A model generated the notes under the pieces. It was not told the origin of the DNA. It did not search any database and saw only the letters and a list, made by a program, of their open reading frames with translations. The position numbers and the translations under genes were made by a program. 14,101 nucleotides of DNA from an uncultured Bacilli bacterium (lineage in GTDB: Bacteria > Bacillota_I > Bacilli_A > RF39 > UBA660): positions 1-14,101 of the forward strand of contig CALVJE010000017.1 of the NCBI GenBank assembly GCA_944331725.1, in the 5' to 3' direction. Positions 6,592-12,608 of the stretch are shown here, in pieces (the stretch's first letter is position 1; every line of letters begins with the position of its first letter).

Positions 6592-6790
6592 CTTTTATTG
6601 GTGTTACATCTATTGCTTGGTATCCTTTATTAGTTTCTAATAATGTAAATTCTACATATTGACCCTCTTTTAAGGTTTTATAACCATCGCAATTTATAGT
6701 GGAATAATGAACGAATATGTCTTCATCTTCTTTGTATTCTATAAAGCCATATCCTTTCTCATTGTTAAACCACTTTACTTTACCGATCAC
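6572..6790 (-). CDS. Cold-shock protein (CspA family), copy 1
   Basis: A 72-residue single cold-shock domain that binds single-stranded RNA/DNA and melts RNA structure. It shows KVKWFNNEKGYGFIE with RNP1 (KGYGFI, 12-17) and RNP2 (DIFVHY, 24-29). It differs from copy 2 at only five conservative positions (K20R, D35E, N54S, I60V, V70I). The start is GTG, not ATG, with GGAGGTGA (6796-6803) at normal spacing; the same start and site are conserved in copy 2. Copies 1 and 2 are arranged head to tail, each with its own promoter and leader, which indicates a recent tandem duplication including the upstream DNA. Confidence 0.93.
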   Translation of the reverse strand: MIGKVKWFNNEKGYGFIEYKEDEDIFVHYSTINCDGYKTLKEGQYVEFTLLETNKGYQAIDVTPIKEPAVVK

Positions 6791-6858
6791 TAACTCACCT
6801 CCACATCTTTTCTTACTTCTTGCTTAACTATTACTTATGATGTGGTTCTATTATAACA
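6791..6858 (-). promoter_or_regulatory. Promoter and 5' leader of csp copy 1
   Basis: The extended -10 TGTTATAAT lies at 6850-6858. The leader, about 50 nt, can pair (C)CACATC at its 5' end (6839-6845) with GATGTGG (6801-6807), whose last two G belong to the GGAGG ribosome binding site. A purine-rich AAGCAAGAAGTAAGAA lies in the loop and is also found in copy 2. The pairing could tune translation with temperature; this is inferred from two copies only. Confidence 0.5.
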
Positions 6859-6940
6859 ATTAGTATTTAAATTTATACTTTTTTTCTGTTAACTGTTGCT
6901 TTTAAGCTTTTAAAGAGGTAAGAATTCATTTAAACTTCGA

Positions 6941-7159
6941 TTATTTAACTATAGCTGGTTCTTTTATTGGTGTTACATCTACTGCTTGATACCCTTTACT
7001 CGTTTCTAATAGAGTAAATTCTACATATTGGCCTTCTTTTAAGGTTTTATATCCTTCACAATTTATAGTGGAATAATGAACGAATATGTCTTCATCTTCT
7101 CTGTATTCTATAAAGCCATATCCTTTCTCGTTGTTAAACCACTTCACCTTACCGATCAC
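6941..7159 (-). CDS. Cold-shock protein (CspA family), copy 2
   Basis: A 72-residue cold-shock domain protein almost identical to copy 1 downstream, with RNP1 KGYGFI and RNP2 DIFVHY intact. The GTG start (7157-7159) follows the same TGGAGGTGAGTTA leader. Unlike copy 1 it has no obvious T-run terminator at its end (the TAA stop is at 6941-6943), so some transcripts may continue through the promoter of copy 1 and carry both genes. It lies divergently from agrB, with about 250 bp between the two starts. Confidence 0.93.
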   Translation of the reverse strand: MIGKVKWFNNEKGYGFIEYREDEDIFVHYSTINCEGYKTLKEGQYVEFTLLETSKGYQAVDVTPIKEPAIVK

Positions 7160-7234
7160 TAACTCACCTCCACATCTTTTTATTCTTACCTCTTGCTTAC
7201 TTCTTTTTTCAAATGATGTGTTTTTATTATAGCA
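7160..7234 (-). promoter_or_regulatory. Promoter and 5' leader of csp copy 2
   Basis: The extended -10 TGCTATAAT is at 7226-7234. The expected start is an A 7 nt downstream, exactly as in copy 1. CACATC (7215-7220) can pair with GATGTG (7171-7176) next to the GGAGG site. The loop carries AAGCAAGAGGTAAGAA, nearly the same as copy 1, though the rest of the leader differs in length and sequence. Confidence 0.5.
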
Positions 7235-7343
7235 ATTATGTTTTGTTCTATCGTGTAAATTCCGTTAAATGTTATTTTCGTTCCTTAAACAGCAATTTTT
7301 ATTAAAAAATATGTCGAAAATTCTTTTAAAATCTCTATTTTTA

Positions 7344-7353
7344 CTGTTTACGG
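7344..7353 (+). promoter_or_regulatory. Possible LytTR (AgrA) site upstream of agrB
   Basis: CTGTTTACGG at 7344-7353 is repeated in inverted orientation as CCTTAAACAG at 7283-7292 (9 of 10 matching). The right copy lies about 30 bp upstream of the agrB -10, where LytTR activators usually bind. It partly resembles the staphylococcal AgrA box core (C-x-GTT-x-A). No good -35 is present, as expected for an activated promoter. This is a weak, inferred call. Confidence 0.3.
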
Positions 7354-7382
7354 CTTTTATATTTTTACCTTAAAGAATGGTT

Positions 7383-7388
7383 TATAAT
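7383..7388 (+). promoter_or_regulatory. agrBD promoter -10
   Basis: A perfect TATAAT lies 21 nt upstream of the chosen agrB start. It lacks TGn and lacks a recognisable -35, unlike most other promoters in this window, which suggests dependence on an activator. Confidence 0.5.
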
Positions 7389-7409
7389 GTTTTTAGCATA
7401 GGAGGTAGT

Positions 7410-8003
7410 ATGAAAGAAGTATTTTTAAATCATACTATTAATTTTATTGCTGCTAATCAAAATGATTTAACTGAAGAAGATAAAGAAAAGCTTGCTTATG
7501 GATTAGAGGGAATTTATCTTACTATAACAAAAATGATAGTTATATTCTTAATTGCCTTTTTATTAGGCTTTTTAAAAGAATTTATCATTTCCTTAGTACT
7601 TTTCAATATTATTAGGTTCCCAGGTTTTGGTTTCCACGCTAGTAAATCAATAGTATGTCTTATTTCTAGTACAATTTTAATATTAGGTATACCTTATTTA
7701 TTTTCAAATATAGAGATACCTTTAAGTATTAAAATTATTCTATGTGTAGTTTCAATGATTACATTTATTATATTTGCACCTGCAGACACACACAAAAGAC
7801 CATTAACAAATAAGAAAAAAAGAACCATTAGAAAAGTCTGTACTTGTCTTTTGGCTCTTATATATAGTGCAGCGGTTATTATTTTTAATAATTATGAAAT
7901 AAGTAATTTATTCTTAGCAGCACTTACGATTGAAGCAATATTTGTTTCACCTATTCTATATTTGTTATTTGGTGAAAGTTACAATAATTATAAGAAGGTT
8001 TAA
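7410..8003 (+). CDS. agrB: AgrB, membrane peptidase processing the autoinducing peptide
   Basis: AgrB is a membrane cysteine endopeptidase that cuts the C-terminal tail of AgrD and helps form the thiolactone signal. The 197-residue protein has the family layout: a soluble start with YGLEGIYL (30-37), several hydrophobic segments (about 40-70, 80-110, 112-125, 148-165, 170-190), and the catalytic pair His76 (GFHASKS) and Cys83 (IVCLIS), spaced as in Staphylococcus aureus His77/Cys84. PADTHKRPLTNKKKR follows a membrane segment. I chose ATG 7410 because AGGAGG (7400-7405) precedes it; an in-frame ATG at 7377 lies in the promoter and has no binding site. It forms a unit with agrD, 41 bp downstream. 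Confidence 0.93.
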   Translation: MKEVFLNHTINFIAANQNDLTEEDKEKLAYGLEGIYLTITKMIVIFLIAFLLGFLKEFIISLVLFNIIRFPGFGFHASKSIVCLISSTILILGIPYLFSNIEIPLSIKIILCVVSMITFIIFAPADTHKRPLTNKKKRTIRKVCTCLLALIYSAAVIIFNNYEISNLFLAALTIEAIFVSPILYLLFGESYNNYKKV

Positions 8004-8018
8004 ACATTTATGTTTAAA
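7999..8018 (+). promoter_or_regulatory. Hairpin between agrB and agrD
   Basis: TTTAAACA (7999-8006, including the agrB stop) pairs with TGTTTAAA (8011-8018) around TTTA. It has no G/C-rich stem and no pure T run, so it is unlikely to terminate fully. It may set the ratio of agrD to agrB or protect the agrD message. Confidence 0.4.
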
Positions 8019-8044
8019 TAAATTTTAAAAAAGAGGTGAAAATA

Positions 8045-8164
8045 ATGAAAAAAAGAATGGCTAAAATTTTAGCAGCTGTTGCTATGTTAACTACTGCTTC
8101 TGCTAGTTTAGGATGTGTTTGGATTATCGCTGATGAACCTAAAGCACTAAAGAATATGGACTAA
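8045..8164 (+). CDS. agrD: AgrD, cyclic autoinducing peptide precursor
   Basis: A 39-residue peptide. A basic, amphipathic leader (MKKRMAKILAAVAML) is followed by TTASASLG, then the signal core CVWII(A) and the acidic recognition tail DEPKALKNMD. Clostridial and listerial AgrD proteins have the same plan: a Cys plus four residues, then an EPK-type tail removed by AgrB. I predict a five-residue thiolactone ring CVWII, possibly with one or more leading residues; a six-residue CVWIIA form is possible. GAGGTGA (8032-8038) precedes the ATG at normal spacing. The terminator begins at the last base of the stop codon. Confidence 0.9.
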   Translation: MKKRMAKILAAVAMLTTASASLGCVWIIADEPKALKNMD

Positions 8165-8194
8165 AAGAATTCGTAATTAATTTACGAATTCTTT
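8164..8194. terminator. Shared terminator of the converging agrBD and agrAC units
   Basis: A perfect 13-bp stem, AAAGAATTCGTAA (8164-8176) with TTACGAATTCTTT (8182-8194), around a 5-nt loop. T-rich sequence follows on the plus strand and TTTT on the minus strand. It overlaps the agrD stop on one side and the agrC stop on the other, so the two units meet with no spare DNA. Confidence 0.8.
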
Positions 8195-9473
8195 ATTTTA
8201 CAATTATTTTTTGAACAAAATAATTATTTAAAAACTTTAGATTGATTTTTACCCATTTATTATTTTTTAGTATTTTACTTATAAAGTATAATCCTTTTCC
8301 TCTATTTTTTCCTTTAGTACTAAAACCTTTCTTATACATTTTTTTAATTGAAATAATTTTTTTAGATGGATTTGATATAACAAAATTTATATTATTATTC
8401 ATTTTATATATTTCTATGGTCACATTTCTATTTTTTCCACTCATTTTTTCTGTTTCTTCTATGGCATTATCTATACAGATACCAAGAATTATTGATAATT
8501 GTTTTAACTTTGTTTCCTTTATTTTTTTTAAACTGTTTTTTACATTGTCACTAACTTCTATAACCATATTTATTCTTTTGTTGTTTGCAACTGCTATTTT
8601 GTAATATAGTAGTCCTTTTAAACCACCTTTTGGAACATTTTTTAAAATTTCTATAGATTGTTGATCAACTGCTATATTTACATTAAGAATATCATCTATT
8701 TTATTTATTATTTTTTTGTTTTTTGTCATATCACGTATAATAGATAAACTGTTTTTTAATTCGTGTCGATACATTTGCTCCTCATCTATCCAATTTTCAA
8801 AATTTTGAACATAACTAAATAGAATTTCAAACTCTTCTGATAACTTATCATACTCTCCTTTTTCTGATATGAAGAAATAATATAAAATTAGTATTACTAC
8901 CATACTTATTAATGTAATTGTATAATATAAATTAAATTTAAAAATAGAGGCAAAGTTATAGCATAATAAAATTAATATAGAAACTGCTAAAATCGATGCA
9001 ATAACTGTAGTTATTGTTTTATTTTTTATTAAATTTTGAAATTTTATATTTAATATTTTAATTTTTGAAAATAAATACGCTAAAACACTTATTAATACAT
9101 TATTTATAACACTAATATACCATAATGTTCTTAGTTCTTGATAAGTAATAAAAAATGACCATATTGATGTAATAAATATATCTGCAATAAACATAAAGAG
9201 TAAAGAGTAACTACATACTAATATTGATGTATCAATACTTATTTTAAAATATCTTCTGTACAATAATATCATTAAAACATATGTTGATAATAAAATGATT
9301 GAATTATATTCTGTTTTGTATAAAATTGTTGTTGGCAATAATAATACTAATATAATTAGCATATTATACAACGAAAAATATTTTTCTTCTTTATTACATA
9401 TGTTTCTAATGATAAAAAAAGAAGATGTTGATAGGCATAATGAACCTATTATTTTAGTTATTATCGGTAACAT
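8193..9473 (-). CDS. agrC: AgrC-like sensor histidine kinase
   Basis: A 426-residue membrane histidine kinase of the peptide-sensing HPK10 type. Residues 1-205 hold about six to seven hydrophobic segments that would form the signal receptor. The H-box YRHELKNSLS puts the phosphorylated His at 237. The N-box LGICIDNAIEE (331-340) and G-box KGFSTKGKNRGKGLYF (382-397) form the ATP site; a separate D-box is not obvious, as is usual in this family. The ATG at 9473 follows AAGGAG at 10 nt and overlaps the end of agrA by 20 bp, so the two are translationally linked. Here the kinase follows the regulator, the reverse of staphylococcal agrBDCA. Confidence 0.9.
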   Translation of the reverse strand: MLPIITKIIGSLCLSTSSFFIIRNICNKEEKYFSLYNMLIILVLLLPTTILYKTEYNSIILLSTYVLMILLYRRYFKISIDTSILVCSYSLLFMFIADIFITSIWSFFITYQELRTLWYISVINNVLISVLAYLFSKIKILNIKFQNLIKNKTITTVIASILAVSILILLCYNFASIFKFNLYYTITLISMVVILILYYFFISEKGEYDKLSEEFEILFSYVQNFENWIDEEQMYRHELKNSLSIIRDMTKNKKIINKIDDILNVNIAVDQQSIEILKNVPKGGLKGLLYYKIAVANNKRINMVIEVSDNVKNSLKKIKETKLKQLSIILGICIDNAIEETEKMSGKNRNVTIEIYKMNNNINFVISNPSKKIISIKKMYKKGFSTKGKNRGKGLYFISKILKNNKWVKINLKFLNNYFVQKIIVK

Positions 9474-10185
9474 ATTCTACTAACTCCTTTCTACCTGTTC
9501 TTGAAATTAGATTGGTACTCATTCCATTAACGAATAAAACTTCATTTTCTTTAATGTCGTATGTTTTAATTTTGTCTATATTTAAAATTAAACTTTTATG
9601 AACTTTTAAAAATCTTTTATCTAGTTGTTTATAGATAGCACTTAATGTGAATGGTGCTTTAAAAGTTCCATAAGTAGTATAAATAATACATCTTTTACTA
9701 TCTTGTTCTTTTTCTATAAAGATTATGTTCTTAAGTTCTATTTTATATAGTATGTAGTTATATTCATAATTTAGACATTTTTCGCGACTATTGTAGTTCT
9801 TATATACTATTTTTAATATTTCTTTTATCTTTTTCTTACAGTTATCAAATTTACTAATAAAATCTAATAGATATAGTCTATTTGATAAAGCTTCATATCT
9901 ATATTCTGAAAATGCAGTTACTATTACAATAATAGAATTCCAGTCATCTAATTCTTCTCTTATAAATCTTGCTGCATCTAAACCTGAACCATTTTTAGTT
10001 TTAATATCAAAAAAGTACACCTTAAAACCAAGGTCACTTCTTGCGACTTTTTCAAATTCTTCATCATAAGTTTCAAATTGATAAACTTTATAGTTTACAT
10101 CATAATTCATCATAAATTTTTCTACTTCTTTACTTATTAGTCCCCTGAAATCTTTTTCATCATCACATATAATAAAATTTAACAC
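9454..10185 (-). CDS. agrA: AgrA-like response regulator (receiver plus LytTR)
   Basis: A 243-residue regulator that should be phosphorylated by AgrC and bind DNA through a LytTR domain. The receiver (1-120) has the acidic pair Asp8-Asp9 (ICDDE), phosphorylation site Asp60 (FFDIKTKNGSGLDAA) and Thr90 (IVTAFSEYRYEAL). The LytTR domain (about 140-240) shows YYKIELKNIIFIE-like and FLKVHKSLILNIDKI features typical of AgrA. The start is GTG (10183-10185) behind a strong AGGAGG repeat (10191-10199). It is first in the agrA-agrC unit. Likely targets include the agrBD promoter. Confidence 0.93.
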   Translation of the reverse strand: MLNFIICDDEKDFRGLISKEVEKFMMNYDVNYKVYQFETYDEEFEKVARSDLGFKVYFFDIKTKNGSGLDAARFIREELDDWNSIIVIVTAFSEYRYEALSNRLYLLDFISKFDNCKKKIKEILKIVYKNYNSREKCLNYEYNYILYKIELKNIIFIEKEQDSKRCIIYTTYGTFKAPFTLSAIYKQLDKRFLKVHKSLILNIDKIKTYDIKENEVLFVNGMSTNLISRTGRKELVEYVTDNN

Positions 10186-10225
10186 TTCTTACCTCCTCCT
10201 TTTTTACAAACACACACACCTTTAA

Positions 10226-10234
10226 ATTTTACCA
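10226..10234 (-). promoter_or_regulatory. agrAC promoter, extended -10
   Basis: The minus strand reads TGGTAAAAT, a TGn plus TAAAAT, about 40 nt upstream of the agrA GTG. No convincing -35 is present. The leader contains a GTGTGTGTG tract. Confidence 0.4.
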
Positions 10235-10262
10235 TATATTTCCATTTTACAGGGCTTTTGTC

Positions 10263-10297
10263 AAAAAAAAATAGTAGTTATTTAACTCTATTTTTTT
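10263..10297 (-). terminator. Terminator at the 3' end of the tagO-like gene
   Basis: On the minus strand AAAAAAATAG-AGTTA pairs with TAACT-ACTATTTTTTT with one bulged base. Eight T follow. It includes the last codons and the TAA stop (10278-10280). Confidence 0.7.
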
Positions 10298-11393
10298 GTT
10301 TAGGTTCTTTCTTTATAACCTCTCCTACTTTTTCTACTATTTTATCAGTTACTTCTTTATTTCTTTTAGAAATAACTGTTGTTCTTAAGACAAACCATAC
10401 GACAATGATAAAAATAATTATATATAATATTTTTCCCATAAAAGGATCTTTTAATGAGTAAAAAATAGATGCAAAAGCGAATAAAAGATTAAAAGCATAT
10501 ATTATTAATACTGTTGTTCTTTGAGAAAAATTCATTCCTAGTAATTGATGATGAATATGTTCTTTATCAGGAGTGAATGGTGCTTGATGTTTAAGTAGTC
10601 TTCTTATGATTGCAAATAGGGTATCTAGTATTGGTATACCTAATATCATTAGAGGAACGAATAAACTAGTTAAAGCTGGTCCTTTGAACTCTAAAAGGGT
10701 AATTACTGCTATCATAAACCCTAAATACATTGCACAATCTCCACAGAATATTTTAGCAGGATAAAAGTTATGTAATAAAAATCCTAGAGTTGCTCCTAAC
10801 ATAATAAAAGTTAATATCATAACAAGTGTTCCACTACGTCCTTGGAAATAGCCAATAATACCTATGGTTAAAAAGAAGATACTACTTATACCGCCACTTA
10901 AACCATCTAGACCATCTATTAAATTAATTATATTAATACAGGCAACTATAAAAATGATTGTTAGTGGATAAGAGAGAATTCCAAAGTTTAAAGTATATCC
11001 AAAGGCAGTAATATTATTTAAAAGGAAACCTCCATAAAAGACTAGAATAGAAGCGGCAATTACTTGCCCTATTAGTTTTGTTCTAGCTCTTATAGATTTA
11101 ATATCATCTGCTATTCCTGTTAGAATTATAATAAAACTTCCTATTAAAATAGAATTCATTTGAACACTTTCTGTTCCAAATAGCATATATCCTATTAGAA
11201 ATGCTAAAAATATACCAACTCCACCTAATTTTGGAGTAGTCTTAGTATGAATATGTCTATGTCCTTCATCGCTTCTTGGAACATCTATTGCTCCTATATG
11301 TTTTGCTATTCTTTTCATAAATGGCATTATTAATGCAGAACAAACAAATGTAGTTATTACTATCTTTAGAGTCTCTATTATTTCTTGATTCAT
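10278..11393 (-). CDS. tagO: TagO/WecA-type undecaprenyl-phosphate GlcNAc-1-phosphate transferase
   Basis: A 371-residue polytopic membrane enzyme. It transfers a sugar-1-phosphate (GlcNAc in TagO/WecA) from a UDP-sugar to undecaprenyl phosphate, the first step of wall teichoic acid or other wall polymers. Motifs: PKLGGVGIF (54-62), GIADD (93-97), the catalytic NLIDGLDGLSGG (157-168), FYPAKIFCGD (210-219) and the HIHH sugar-recognition motif (279-282). The HIHH motif marks TagO/WecA and not MraY. Oddly, the usual GDTGS is GDCAM; the Asp is kept, the TGS is lost. Substrate and polymer cannot be read from the sequence. No teichoic acid genes adjoin it. GAGGAA precedes the ATG. It is monocistronic, from the promoter at 11417 to the terminator at 10263. 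Confidence 0.88.
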   Translation of the reverse strand: MNQEIIETLKIVITTFVCSALIMPFMKRIAKHIGAIDVPRSDEGHRHIHTKTTPKLGGVGIFLAFLIGYMLFGTESVQMNSILIGSFIIILTGIADDIKSIRARTKLIGQVIAASILVFYGGFLLNNITAFGYTLNFGILSYPLTIIFIVACINIINLIDGLDGLSGGISSIFFLTIGIIGYFQGRSGTLVMILTFIMLGATLGFLLHNFYPAKIFCGDCAMYLGFMIAVITLLEFKGPALTSLFVPLMILGIPILDTLFAIIRRLLKHQAPFTPDKEHIHHQLLGMNFSQRTTVLIIYAFNLLFAFASIFYSLKDPFMGKILYIIIFIIVVWFVLRTTVISKRNKEVTDKIVEKVGEVIKKEPKQKNRVK

Positions 11394-11416
11394 AGTTTTT
11401 CCTCTTTTCTAAGTTA

Positions 11417-11445
11417 ATTATAGCAAGTTGAAAATAGTTTTACAA
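11417..11445 (-). promoter_or_regulatory. Promoter of the tagO-like gene
   Basis: The minus strand has TTGTAA (11440-11445), a 17-bp spacer, then TATAAT (11417-11422) preceded by TGC. This is one of the best sigma-A-type promoters in the window and lies 24 nt before the ATG. Confidence 0.7.
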
Positions 11446-11502
11446 CTATCATAAAGATTAGATTTTTATCTTTACAGACATTTTTACTTTTGAATATTAA
11501 AG

Positions 11503-11526
11503 AAAAAGTCACTAAAACAGTGGCTT
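11503..11526 (-). terminator. mbl terminator
   Basis: On the minus strand AAGCCACT pairs with AGTGACTT with one mismatch, around GTTTT, followed by TTTTC. It begins at the mbl stop codon. Confidence 0.65.
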
Positions 11527-12517
11527 AGTTATCTTCTAATAGTTTAATATTATCTAAAAGAACTCCTGTTCCTTCAACAACACAAGTTAGAGGACTATCT
11601 GCTATTAAAACAGGTACTTTTAATTCTTTTTTTAATAGGTCACTTAATCCTTTAAGCATTGAACCTCCACCTGTTAAAACAATACCTTTATCTACAATAT
11701 CTGCTGATAATTCTGGAGGAGTTTGTTCTAAAACATTTGTAGCAGCTTTTACTATTTTATAAATTGATTCGTGTAGTGCTTCTTCTGTTTCAACTTCATT
11801 AATCTCTATAGTATTAGGTAACCCTGTTATTAAGTCTCTTCCTCTTACTTCTAATTTGTTTTTCTTATCTGGTTCAAAAATATTTGCAAATCCTATTTTT
11901 ATGTCTTCTGCTGTTTTTTCACCAATTAATAGCTTATATTTTTCTTTAATATATTTAACAATATCTTGATCAAAGACATTACCTGCTATACGAACTGATG
12001 AACTACTAACAATATCATTTAGAGAAAGAATAGCAATATCTGTTGTTCCTCCTCCAATATCTATTACCATATTAGCACTAGGTTTAGATATGTCCATTCC
12101 TGCTCCTATAGCTGCTACTTTAGGTTCTTCTTCTAAGAAAACTTTTCTAGCACCAGTACGTTCTGCTGCTTCTTTAATAGCATTTTTTTCAACTGGTGTT
12201 ACATTTGTAGGACAACAAATAAGTATTCTAGGTCTTGATAGAAAGTTCCTAGCGTGAATTTTTCTAATAAAGTAATCTAACATTATTTCTGTTATTTCAA
12301 AATCTGCTATTACTCCATCTTTCATTGGTTTAATAGCTTTTACTTTTCCTGGTGTTCTTCCTAGCATTTCACTAGCTTCTTTTCCTACAGCGACTACTTT
12401 TTTATTGTCTGTATCAATTGCTACTACACTAGGTTCATTTAAAACTATTCCATCACCTTTAATATAAATTAAAACATTTGCTGTTCCTAAATCAATACCT
12501 ATATCTTTTGATAACAT
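11525..12517 (-). CDS. mbl: MreB-family actin homologue, closest to Mbl
   Basis: A 330-residue bacterial actin that forms membrane filaments guiding side-wall synthesis and cell shape. The ATPase loops are intact: GIDLGTAN (7-14), VIDIGGGTTDIA (151-162) and GIVLTGGGSMLKGL (278-291). Several details fit Mbl better than MreB of Bacillus subtilis: PRILICCPTN (96-105), KYKLLIGE (193-200) and a start close to the DIGIDLGTANVLI pattern. The nearby spoIIQ and ywzB homologues agree with the Mbl chromosomal setting. MreC and MreD, usual neighbours of mreB, are absent. AAAGGA lies 9 nt before the ATG; the promoter at 12543-12571 is strong. Confidence 0.93.
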   Translation of the reverse strand: MLSKDIGIDLGTANVLIYIKGDGIVLNEPSVVAIDTDNKKVVAVGKEASEMLGRTPGKVKAIKPMKDGVIADFEITEIMLDYFIRKIHARNFLSRPRILICCPTNVTPVEKNAIKEAAERTGARKVFLEEEPKVAAIGAGMDISKPSANMVIDIGGGTTDIAILSLNDIVSSSSVRIAGNVFDQDIVKYIKEKYKLLIGEKTAEDIKIGFANIFEPDKKNKLEVRGRDLITGLPNTIEINEVETEEALHESIYKIVKAATNVLEQTPPELSADIVDKGIVLTGGGSMLKGLSDLLKKELKVPVLIADSPLTCVVEGTGVLLDNIKLLEDN

Positions 12518-12542
12518 ATTATCACGTCCTTTTACTGTTAAT

Positions 12543-12571
12543 ATTTTAGCAGAAATATATTTTATTGTAAA
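12543..12571 (-). promoter_or_regulatory. mbl promoter
   Basis: The minus strand has TTTACA (12566-12571), a 17-bp spacer and TAAAAT (12543-12548) preceded by TGC. It lies 26 nt upstream of the ATG and downstream of the spoIIQ terminator, so mbl is transcribed separately. Confidence 0.7.
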
Positions 12572-12584
12572 TTGTTTTTCTTAG

Positions 12585-12608
12585 AAAAAAAACGGTTTTA
12601 CTCCGTTT
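12585..12608 (-). terminator. Terminator of the spoIIQ-like gene
   Basis: On the minus strand AAACGG pairs with CCGTTT around AGTAAAA, followed by TTTTTC. The stem includes the final Glu codon region and the TAA stop, so it overlaps the coding end. Confidence 0.7.

Noticed and set aside
6901..6916. AAGCTTTTAAAG palindrome after csp copy 2 as a terminator
   Set aside because: The stem is short and almost all A-T, with no T run after it in the direction of transcription.
7377..7409. ATG at 7377 as the agrB start
   Set aside because: It overlaps the TATAAT box and has no binding site, while AGGAGG lies just before ATG 7410.
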